Assembly (NCBI GenBank): GCA_932294355.1
Contig: OW028747.1
Coordinates: 26,127,501 to 26,191,500 of the forward strand
Reading direction: 5' to 3'
DNA: 64,000 nucleotides
Source of the DNA: Aporophyla lueneburgensis
Taxonomy: Eukaryota > Arthropoda > Insecta > Lepidoptera > Noctuidae
The notes under the pieces are model-generated. The model was not told where the DNA came from, did no database searches, and saw nothing but the letters and a program-made list of their open reading frames with translations. Position numbers and translations under genes: made by a program. This document shows positions 55,758 to 64,000 of this stretch, in pieces (the first letter of the stretch is position 1; the number at the start of each line of letters is the position of its first letter).

Positions 55758-55771
55758 TATGAGTTGCATAT

Positions 55772-58076
55772 TAGGGTGGAGTGAAAATGTATGGAGGATT
55801 TTTTTTTGTTTTTTTTTTTGTAATAGCATAGCGGTAAAAAGCTGCCTATGGATGTGTTAATAAAGTATGTTAAATATCATTTATGTATTATAATGATTCG
55901 AGGTGCCTCAGCACGAAAGAATTTAGAAAAAAGTAAAATTTCGTTCATTTTTGACAGCCTCATTCAGATGTATATAAACCTCAATAATCTATTGGAATAG
56001 TATTTGTTGTGTTGCTTGAAACCTACATTTTTATGTAATAATAAAAAAATATATACAATTGTGGAGTTTATGGTGCCCCAAAACCTCTTAAAACCAAAAT
56101 AATACAAGAATTTTATGATAAAAATGCGATTAATATTAATTAAATATTTATGAAAAAAAAAAAAACAAAATAGCCCATCAAGTAGAAAAATCACGTTAGG
56201 TGTTATAAAAAGGCATCATCTGACATAGTGACAGTCTAACCCTGATATAACCATTACGTTTTTATTCTCCACATACAGCACCTGAAGCTTCAGTTACGAG
56301 TATGATGCCACCCGCTCCACGGCTTGAGTATGACAAGTAAAGAGTGCTTTATTCTCTTTCGTTCCATGGCCATTTTCTACAATTTCTTTCAAGGCTTCAG
56401 CAGATAAACTCTTAGTTAAAGGCCACTCAGTAACAGTAATTTGACTATCGTGCCAAGTAATAATGTCAGTATAATGGGGAGCATCGAAATTAAATGATGG
56501 AACTTTAAATTTTCGGAGTCCTATGACTTTCTGTGACCTTGCTTTCAGAATACGTCAGCATGCCAGTTCCCGTATCACTTGGTTGTCATCTGCAAGCATA
56601 GATAAAAGAAGATTTTCTAGATGACCAAAATATCTATTTCTTTGTATGACTGGATCACTCACTTTTTTCAAATTGTCGTTTAATTTAAATAGCGACTATA
56701 ATTCTTCGTCAACCACAAGTGCTGTGCTCCATTTAAACACGAAGGATTGCATTTGATTTGAAACCACATTCGCGTATAAACTTTCATCACGAAATTGGCT
56801 AATATAAGTAGATTCTCTTCCGGATCAGCCTTTGTGACATATAATCGTAAAATCCTGTTCGCAGTCGTTAGCCACCTGGAATGGTTGAGTAGACCGGGTT
56901 CTCTATTTGTCAGGTCAGAAGGGAAAATACCAGTGCTAATAGCAGTCATTATCTCAAATAGATATGTTTGATCGGAGCTTAAATCAAATAAAATATTTAG
57001 CGTAATAACAGGAAGTGGCGTGGGTATAACGGCTTTCACAACTGGCTTATTTTCACATTGTTGCAGTCCAGATCCAATTGGCCCTGAAAAACATCGAGGT
57101 TCCGTAGTTTGACCGCCCAATTGAATCAAAAGGTGTCGTAGTGGCAATTCATTCGAATGTAATACACAGATGAACCATTGTAATGGTTTTTTAATCTCTA
57201 CCTCGAGCAGGCTAATGACGCCGCCTTTAGATCCAGTATTTACAACTGTCCCATCACAGTCCACTACTGACAAAGCACTCAAGTCAACCGAGTTATCATT
57301 TAAATATTTTATAATACTTTCTTTGATTGTCCTAGCCGATCCTGTCTGCACCGTGATATGACCAAAGAAAATGCTCCCTGGTTCCGATACAATAACGTAA
57401 TGATTTTCTATTTGCCGTTTTCTATACCATTTATCTCCTTTTTTGACTGTTATCAAAGTTTTGTCTTTTCTACCGTCAAAGTATAGACCTAGGTTGATTG
57501 CGGCTCAATTTTTTTCAAAACAGCTCTTTTATTTGCTCTTTCCCGTCAAACCTTCGAATGATCTATCACACTGGTCACTTGATTTAATAACGCCATGCAT
57601 CTTTCAGGACAGCAGAAGCTATAATAGCGGCAGACCTGTCAGAAACTCCAGTACGATCGCAGGCAAAAGCTAAAGATGGGAGATTTATTCGCATCTGTTT
57701 AGATGATGGCTCAACAACATTCTGTATTTGCTCTTGACACGATTAATACAATGAAAAGTAGTTTCTTCCAAGAATGCTTACTTGTGACTGAAAGGGTAAT
57801 TCAATAAAGGTTGACTAATTTATTAATGATTGGGTGCGTTCAGGTAACAAAAGAAAAACAATTTCTACGTTTTGTTATTAAGTTTAGCATTTGGTTTTGC
57901 ACTATCGAAAACTGACAAGTTTCGGATTTTTTTTTCAAAACTTGTCCTATCGGGGGCACCTTTAAATATAAACCAACACAAAAAATATTTTCGCTTTTGC
58001 TTATTGTGCCTATCACGCAACTTTTTGCGGGTATGCCATACTGAAAATCAAAAAATAAAATTTTCACTCCACCCTA
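55772..58076 (-). mobile_element. DNA transposon, 17-bp TIRs, 8-bp target duplication (hAT-like)
   Basis: The ends TAGGGTGGAGTGAAAAT (55772-55788) and ATTTTCACTCCACCCTA (58060-58076) are perfect inverted repeats. TTGCATAT is duplicated on both sides (55764-55771, 58077-58084). The 2305-base unit holds a broken transposase-like coding region on the minus strand. An 8-bp duplication and TAGGG termini fit the hAT superfamily; P, Novosib and Kyakuja-Dileera-Zisupton elements also make 8-bp duplications, so hAT is an inference. The perfect TIRs and duplication argue for a moderately young insertion. Confidence 0.85.
56205..57745 (-). pseudogene. Broken transposase-like gene of the 55772-58076 element
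   Basis: Longest intact frame 56680-57456 (258 codons). In it: VVDCDGTVVNTGSKGGV (residues about 64-80), PLQWFICVLHSNELPLRH (91-108), FSGPIG (123-128), NHSRWLTTANRILRLYV (191-207). Homologous-looking text continues outside in other frames: upstream ACDRTGVSDRSAAIIASAVL (near 57600-57665), downstream VIQRNRYFGHLENLLLSML and TCHTQAVER (near 56320-56650), ending VTEASGAVCGE near 56270. I count at least three frameshifts and stops, including a TGA at 56555-56557. I recall similar proteins scattered through arthropod genomes without a settled function. The CDG and NTG context may hold a catalytic aspartate; this is not proven. No N-terminal zinc finger was readable. Confidence 0.7.
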
Positions 58077-58084
58077 TTGCATAT

Positions 58085-58639
58085 GTTTCTGTATACGCTA
58101 CGCAACGCTGACGCTTGACAGTCCTTGAAAGAAATTCTTGATTTATTAATAACTTCTTCTTTCAACAGTAACACAGCTCTAGGTCTCCAGAACTTCTCAT
58201 CTCAACAGCTGGAAACATATTCGTTTACAATTGCAGGAATCGCAAACAAAAAGCTGTATGTAACGAATGTGAATTTAATGAAAATGCAAGCTTTGTTTAT
58301 ATCTTTTAAACAATGCTTCTTCTAGTAAATTTTCTACTAGTTTTCTTTTTTAAGTAGCGAGCTGCCACTGTTACGCATGTTTTTACGTCTTAACAAATCA
58401 TCGAGATTTTTTTTTCATATGGAACTTAAATATTAATGTCACGAAATCATTTTAGAATAAAGTCTCTAAATGATGGTGAAAATGGCATTAAAATCTTGTG
58501 CGTAGTTCAGAAAAACAGAGCGCTCACAAAGACAAACACAAAAAGCGAAATTAATTTTTAATATGTATTAAATAGAAGCTGGACTGCCCTTTTATTATTG
58601 CGTGTATATCGAAATATACTCGGGTAAATAATATAACCT
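58085..58639. other. Unassigned DNA
   Basis: Short chance frames only. Confidence 0.45.
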
Positions 58640-58730
58640 GGACTAACATAAGGTACTTTTTATCCGGTAGTACGTTCGCGTCGGATAATGCGACCTCCAC
58701 GTGGGCAAAGCTGCTAGCAAAAGCTAGTCA
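58640..58730 (+). mobile_element. Group 2 Helitron 3' fragment
   Basis: GGTACTTTTTATCCGGTAGT, ACGTTCGCGTCGGATAATG, CGACCTCCACGTGGGC and AAAGCTGCTAGCAAAAGCTAG. Decayed; the 5' part is absent. Confidence 0.7.
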
Positions 58731-58925
58731 ATTATATAATGAATGCACACTGTAAATCAGCTGAAACTTTAAGGTAAAGAATTCAGAACTTTAGTCGGTA
58801 GTTAACTTACTGAAATAACCCAATTGCATTCGCAGTCTGATTCTTAGGTCTTCGAAAACCATGCACTAAGAGATTAAATCAATAACTCTGTAAAAGTTTC
58901 TAATCAGTGTTACGAAAGTTCATCT

Positions 58926-59213
58926 CATGCTCATCATCAGCCTATATTGTTCCCACTGCTGGGACACAGGCCTCTTCTTGGTGAGAGGGAGTGGGTCCTA
59001 ATCTACCACGCTGGCCCAGTGCGCGTTGGTAGATGTCACATGTCTTCAAATTTTTAGTTCTAGGACATACCGGTTTCCTACCGAATGTTTTCCTTCACCG
59101 TTTTGAGAGCAGTAGTGATAAAATTATTTAACAAAGTAAAGCGCCTGCCCGGGTTCGAACCCACGACCTACAACTCGTAAGTCGGGGCTGAGACCACTGG
59201 GCCACCGCTGCTC
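58926..59213 (-). repeat. SINE B with 11-bp target duplication
   Basis: AAAGTTCATCT on both sides (58915-58925, 59214-59224). Minus strand: box A GTGGCCCAGTGG, box B GGGTTCGAACCC (about 59150-59161), and tail with GAGGCCTGTGTCCCAGCAG and GCTGATGATGAG. Confidence 0.9.
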
Positions 59214-59224
59214 AAAGTTCATCT

Positions 59225-59920
59225 AGAAGCTCTGTATTCAAGCTTCCTTAACGTCCTCAAAGCTAGAGGAAAATACCGCAAAAATATATAAAGAAATTCA
59301 CATATAAACCAAACAACTAAAATTTCTTTGATGTCATAACCTCCACACTCAACTACCCGGAGTAGCCCAGTAATGTTTATTCAAATGACACTTGAGCCAA
59401 TTTCCAAAAAACTTTCCTATAGAAAGCTTCCTTAAAGGGGTGTACTGCCAAGCCAATAACATTACTGCTTTTATCCTTTAAACCACCATAGAAGAATGGT
59501 AAGAAGGTTTAAGCAAACAAAGAAGTATGTAGGGGTAAGTTCGGCACTGGGATGAGACCGTACGGCAAAAATTCTGCACTATATTGTCCTGCACCTACGG
59601 TCGGGGTAGAAAAAAAACATAATCGTCATTCTTCTTATCTCAATTTATTTGAGGTATTTAAAGTCCAAAACTGTTTTTATTTCAAGAATCATGATGACCC
59701 AATAAACGATCATTTGAAAATAGACATACACTGAATTAACAACAAGCCCTGATATAACAAGCAATCGACAATATTTAAAAAACTTTTCTTTACTTGAATA
59801 CGCGGCTTTTGGCCACTTTGTACATGTGCATTTTCTATATCTATCTGTATTTATTTTTCACAATGTGCGTTTAGTTTGTGTAGAATAAACAATTTTTCTT
59901 TCTTTTTTTTTACTTCAGAT
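59225..59920. other. Unassigned DNA
   Basis: A 60-codon frame at 59552-59734 has no recognised motif. No repeats. Confidence 0.45.
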
Positions 59921-60006
59921 TTAACCTCAAGTCCCTGAGATACAAAATTTGGTATAGACACAATGGTTTTTAATTGTGTCTGTAATTACGGTATTCAATG
60001 GGTTAA
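59921..60006. repeat. TTAA-bounded 86-bp repeat, copy 2
   Basis: TTAACCTCAAGTCCCTGAG ... AAAATTTGGTATAGACACAA ... TTAATTGTGTCTGTAATTAC ... CAATGGGTTAA. Counterpart of 54039-54126. Confidence 0.5.
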
Positions 60007-60075
60007 ACTACCTAAAACAGACACATAATTTAAAAAATAATCTTAAACTTCCCATCCGCATAATTAATATTCGCA

Positions 60076-60116
60076 TAAATATTTCAAGGTTGAGAACCTC
60101 AACCTTGAAATATTTA
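60076..60116. repeat. 19-bp perfect hairpin, 3-base loop
   Basis: TAAATATTTCAAGGTTGAG (60076-60094) is the exact complement of CTCAACCTTGAAATATTTA (60098-60116); loop AAC. 70 bases right of the TTAA repeat. 60117-60364 holds nothing else. Confidence 0.85.
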
Positions 60117-60364
60117 AAATTGATGAATAATAAGCGCAGTGTTGCCATAAAACAAAAAATAACATTAATTGTTGTTTCTGGAAACACCATAAAGTAATCA
60201 AAGAACGACTTTTACGTCCATCATTTTGACAAACTGGCGCTTGCTGTCAAACATTTTGTTACATAAACTATTTATGTTATTTTTGAAAAAGTATTTAAAG
60301 AAACATGTGATTTTTGTTTAAAGCAGGTTTAAGGATTTACGATTTGTAATTGTTTAGCTTAATG

Positions 60365-60640
60365 GCTTGTGGCTAAATGATAACAGTCATACGAGTTGAT
60401 CGTAAGTTAAGCTACGCTTGCCGAGGTCATTACATTTCGAATCCTCTTCGTGCCTCGGAAAGCACGTTAAGCCGTTGGTCCCGGCTGTCATTCGTAGAAT
60501 CTTTGACAGTTATATTTGTTTGTCAGTCTTACCAAATGGTATCGTGCTCCCTAGTAACAGGGTTGTGGGGGTCCATGTAAAATCGTTGCATTCAGCTGCA
60601 TTCATTTAGACTTTAGACGGTTGATATGGTAGATTGATTG
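60365..60640 (+). repeat. SINE D, head partly rearranged
   Basis: GGCTTGTGGCTAAATGATAAC, GAGTTGATCGTAAGTTAAGC, CTTGCCGAGGTCATTAC, CTCGGAAAGCACGTTAAGCC, CTGTCATTCG and GGGTTGTGGGGGTCCATG. The GGATGGGTGACC part is missing. Confidence 0.65.
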
Positions 60641-60734
60641 ATTAAATTGTTTAGATTAATATTTGTATTTAGGTGGTTTTGTTTGAAGCATTTTTGTTGT
60701 TTGCAAAATATTTTATTACGCTTTTATTTAAAAA

Positions 60735-61105
60735 ACTTGCCACCGACTTCCGAAATTAAGTCATTTTTCACTTTGTAGTGTTTTTTTTAGGAAGTCGTTT
60801 GTTATTTTGTTTTTGTAAAAAGTTTTTATTTTTAACTTTTTAGTTATGGTAGACACCCCGCACTAATCTAATCGCGTTATTCGTTCATTTGTCGCACAAA
60901 TACTTAATGCAAATTTAAGACTTATATGGTTTTGGAACCAAATTAAAATGGGACCATTTTTAATCTGAAAGCACCAGCTTTCAAATAAAAAAAAAAACAT
61001 CAATATCGGTTGACCCAGTCAATAGTTATGAGGTAACTAACATTAAAAAAAATACAGTCGAATTGATAATAACCTCCTCCTTTTTTGAAGTCGGTTAAAA
61101 AGTGA
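60735..61105. repeat. Dispersed repeat, counterpart of 16035-16420
   Basis: CCACCGACTTCCGAAATTAAG, TTTTTCACTTTGTAGTG, AAAAGTTTTTATTTTTAAC, GGTAGACACCCCGCAC, ATTAAAATGGGACCATTTTT and a final GAAGTCGGTTAAAAAG. The GACTTC/GAAGTC ends are short inverted repeats. Probably a non-autonomous transposon. 61106-61617 is unassigned. Confidence 0.6.
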
Positions 61106-61617
61106 CTTGTGTTTGTTTATGAAGCAAAACATCTTTCAACTTTTAAGCTTTTTTTTTTCAGTTATCTTGAAACACTTGTACATAGTTTGTCAAAACAAAT
61201 GTCATAAAAATGTAAATAAAAAATACATCACAAAAAATCATTTCGTTCGTTCAGCTGACTGAAAAAAAAATGTACAATTATAATTCACGGAATTCACAAT
61301 CATACACTCGAAACTCAATGATCAGACACTATTGTATTATTTTCTTTGTTCAAATTCTTGGACGGTGCTCAAAACATCGATCTCATTTAGACGACATTTA
61401 AAAATAATACGGTTACATAAAATTATTTAGAATTTTGTCCAAAGGAATCGCTGAAGAGAAAGTTTTAGTAATATGATCGGTTCGCTTTATGAAGGAATCC
61501 TTAGTTTAATCGTTATATCCTTTTAAAATCTTCGGTCTACGATACTTTGATGAAGATAGAATTTCAGGTCAGGCTGAGATTCAATTCGTTAGTAAGTATA
61601 TAGGCAAATATAGTATA

Positions 61618-61892
61618 CTAGCTGCCCGCGACTTCGTCCGCGTTAAATTTCTTGTTCCCCCGACCCTTCCCTTCGCGTCGAATCGCCTACCCGTGCGATT
61701 TTCCCCGTTTTAGCAACATTTTTCATTACTGCTCCGCTCCTCTTAGTTGTAGCGTGGTGTTATATAGCCATAGCCTTTCTCGATAAATAGACCACCCAAT
61801 ATAAATAGATTTTTTCAATTCAAACCAGTAGTTCCTGAGATTAGCGCGTTAAATCAAACAAACAAACAAACTCTTCAGCTTTATAATACTGA
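61618..61892 (-). mobile_element. Group 1 Helitron (275 bp)
   Basis: CTAG terminus at 61618-61621 with GCCCGCGACTTCGTCCGCG; minus-strand 5' end TCAGTATTATAAAGCTGAAG at 61892. Internally deleted, as in 20641-20919. Confidence 0.8.
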
Positions 61893-61904
61893 TATTTATA
61901 TGTT

Positions 61905-62145
61905 TCATCATCATCATCCTCAATTCAGCCGAAAGACGTCCACTGTTGGATATAGGCCTTCCCCAATTTGAGGAGGGTTTGTTATAATCGCCACGCGTGG
62001 CAGGCGGGTTGGCAATCGCAGTACGGTGGTAAAATGCATAGAGAACGCTGCTGCCCATTCTCTAGTAAGTCTCTTAGGCTCCTTTTACTACACCCACGTG
62101 AAGGAAAGGGATGGTGCTATTCTGTATGTCGGGCACCACACGGAA
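61905..62145 (-). repeat. Family E element
   Basis: CATCATCATCATCCTCAATTC tail, CAGCCGAAAGACGTCCACTG, GTGGCAGGCGGGTTGGC, ACGCTGCTGCCCATTCTC and GGGCACCACACGG. Frames of 74, 66 and 69 codons are by-products. Confidence 0.8.
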
Positions 62146-62185
62146 CTATTACTATTTATGTTAATGTGTACGCAAAAAACAATTG

Positions 62186-62375
62186 CATATGAGGTCCTGG
62201 GTTCGATTCCCAGGCTGGAAAAGTGATGTTTGGTATTTTTGGCATTTCTCAGCCCGGAGTCTGGATTTGTGTCCGGTTGATGGCAATAGGCTCGCCCCCT
62301 ATTACATGAAAGTTAAACGTTGAGATTTTGGTGTATTATAGGTTCACCTCTTTGGGAAAACAAGGCGTGATGTTT
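62186..62375 (+). repeat. SINE A, 5'-truncated
   Basis: ATGAGGTCCTGGGTTCGATTC (box B intact), GAGTCTGGATTTGTGTCCGG, TTGATGGCAATAGGCTCGCC and AAACAAGGCGTGATGTTTAT. Box A missing. Confidence 0.75.
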
Positions 62376-62513
62376 ATTTATTTTATTATTTATGTACACA
62401 CAGTAAAAAAAAAACAGAGCGATAAGGCATATTAATACAATTGAGTACAAAGGTACTGCTTATTTCTTAAGAAATTTGCAATGTTGTGTTATGAATATTC
62501 TTTATTACATACT

Positions 62514-62700
62514 GTCTCGTTGGTCTACTGGTCACAAGCGTTACCGCTGAGCATAAAGTCGTGGGTTCTATTCCATAGCCAGGTAAAGTGATATTAGGGA
62601 TTTCCATTACGAACTTCTCAGAAGCAGACATATGATTTAAACATAACGCGAAATAGGTACGTCTATAAGTAAATTTCTACCAAACCATTTCTGGATTACA
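62514..62700 (+). repeat. SINE A, diverged
   Basis: GTCTCGTTGGTCTACTGGTC (box A region), CGTGGGTTCTATTCC (box B region), ACTTCTCAGAAGCAG and TTTAAACATAACGCG. The GGTTGATGGC section is deleted. Confidence 0.65.
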
Positions 62701-63890
62701 ATTGTTATATTATATTTATTATATACACAACCATTTCCACAATAATCCTCACCATACCAATTAGCTTTGAAGTTCTGTTCTACAAAAAGTACAGTCGTGA
62801 CAAAAAGTGTGTGTCAAACGGATTAAAAACACGGTAGTGTCACGCTGCTAATTGGAGTCCCTTTCAATCTCACGCCTCCAAGCGGGACATGTGATGCCAA
62901 CGAGATCATAATAAAATAGTAAAATGAAACCTTGTAAAGAATATGAAATGTGTTTGTATATTAACGGCTGGAGTAATAAAACAAATGTGGCAACCATGTC
63001 AAGTCGTCAGGGACAAGTCAAATTACAAACCAAAAGAACAAAAGCATTTGTAATACAATTATTGCCCTCATCCAAGTTAATCTGGGACTACGTAACATGT
63101 TTTGCCTCTTGCTTCTATATTTCTCTATTAGTCGTCACCTCAATCTCATTTTTTTCTAAAAGTCACCCGCATCTAGCTATATCATCTCTAACACAGTTAA
63201 TCTATCGTTTGATTTGCCCTTACTTATAGCTATTCACAGTAATCCAATACTCATAACTTTCCTCACAAAATACAGAAATAATAATTAATGAATGCCTTAA
63301 TATTTTTAACTGTCGTCACTGCTCACACAACATTAAAATAACCATAAATATTCTATCACAAATAAACGAAGGAAAATACAATCTGTCAAATCAGAGTAGG
63401 TAAACTGAAACAGTCTATTTCTAACCCTACAAAACGATACTATTTAAACTACTATCCATCTTGTACACTGACGCGTGTATTTCGGGCGTTTTCTTTCAGT
63501 TTTCCGCTCCAGTAACCGCTTGCGCAGACAGTCGCAAGCTCTTTGATCTATACGAATAGACGTTTCCGATATTATGGCTAAACCAATGAAATAGGCGGTG
63601 AAGCTTTTGCTTACCGTCTGGTGGAAGGAAGGTGTAATTTGAGTAAACACTTTTGTCGGTGATGTTACTTTTATTGTGAAGTAGATTTATGATTGTAGAT
63701 TTTGCCTGGTTCTATGATGTACTGGTAAAATGTAGCATTGTTGAACCTATAAGACAGTTTTTATTATTGAATTGGTCGAGGCTTGTTAATGGTAAGCGCT
63801 ATTGTACTTAACGCGGAATTAAAAAACATATAGATAGAGTGTGTTAGCTTTCTGATGAAATAACAAATTAATATTGTGAGTTATTGTGCA
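62701..63890. other. Unassigned DNA; moderately GC patch at 63470-63650
   Basis: The patch 63470-63650 carries a 68-codon minus-strand frame and a GTAAGC that could be a splice donor on that strand (about 63609-63614), but no second piece of exon evidence. A 101-codon plus-strand frame (62924-63229) has no recognised domain and ends in hydrophobic AT-derived text. Confidence 0.35.
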
Positions 63891-64000
63891 TGTCTTATGG
63901 TTGCTACGTGGATGGGTAACCATCTTCACATATCCCCCTTTGTGCCTTGGAAAGCAATAACATATTGAGACCCTTCCGTGCCTCTGAAAGCACGTTAAGG
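63891..64000 (+). repeat. SINE D, cut by the window edge
   Basis: TGTCTTATGGTTGCTACGTGG, ATGGGTAACCATCTTCAC, GAGACCCTTCCGTGCCTC and GAAAGCACGTTAAGG. The 5S-like head is rearranged, and CCTTTGTGCCTTGGAAAGC / CCTTCCGTGCCTCTGAAAGC make a tandem near-duplicate. Confidence 0.65.

Noticed and set aside
63444..63650. Exon with a GTAAGC donor on the minus strand
   Set aside because: Only one possible splice signal and no domain; not enough to call an exon.

Overview
The window looks like repeat-dense, AT-rich nuclear DNA from a moth or butterfly, most likely a noctuoid moth. The basis is the repeat content: short Helitrons ending in CTAG, several tRNA-headed SINE families, R1-type LINE 3' ends with poly(A), LINE tails ending in GATGATG, and the C-terminal protein signature WTDDLVK / YVQQWTSFG that is common in lepidopteran LINEs. 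I found no convincing host protein-coding gene, tRNA gene, rRNA gene or CRISPR array. The span is probably intergenic or a large intron.

Layout. 1-8600 is mostly unassigned AT-rich DNA with a decayed LINE end, an old Helitron, and a 40-bp perfect inverted repeat at 7538-7649. 8650-13900 holds a head-to-tail Helitron pair, a MITE with roughly 70-bp inverted arms, and an old duplicated segment that received several copies of one SINE-like element, one of them split by a Helitron. 14400-27300 is the densest part: two 945-bp copies of a composite Helitron that I read as identical (14445-15389 and 26332-27276), a SINE split by a Helitron, a Helitron split by a poly(A) retrocopy, and a LINE tail split by a SINE. 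27500-35250 alternates SINEs, R1-type LINE ends and Helitrons. 35250-43000 is mostly unassigned, with one 45-bp inverted repeat at 36516-36768. 43000-53500 holds LINE C-terminal pseudogenes, the longest R1-type copy (45286-45867), a CpG-rich palindromic cluster (48735-49165) and more SINEs. 53500-64000 is sparser.

The most interesting object is a 2305-bp DNA transposon at 55772-58076. It has 17-bp terminal inverted repeats and a perfect 8-bp target duplication (TTGCATAT). It encodes a broken protein on the minus strand with motifs CDGTVVNTG and HSRWLTTANRILRLY, for which I cannot name a superfamily with certainty; the 8-bp duplication and TAGGG termini point to a hAT-like element.

Mobilisation relations visible here: SINE-like family E shares its 3' tail with the LINE remnant at 46015-46225, suggesting that type of LINE moved it. 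A further SINE family (D) carries a 5S rRNA-like internal promoter region instead of only a tRNA-like head. Family labels used below: SINE A (tRNA head, later GGTTGATGGCAATAGG), SINE B (tRNA head, tail with GGCCTGTGTCCCAACAGTGG), SINE C (tRNA head with GGTTCGATTCCCACCCAGG), SINE D (5S-like), family E (5' CCGTGTGGTGCC, 3' (GATGAT)n). All family names are descriptive; no database was searched.
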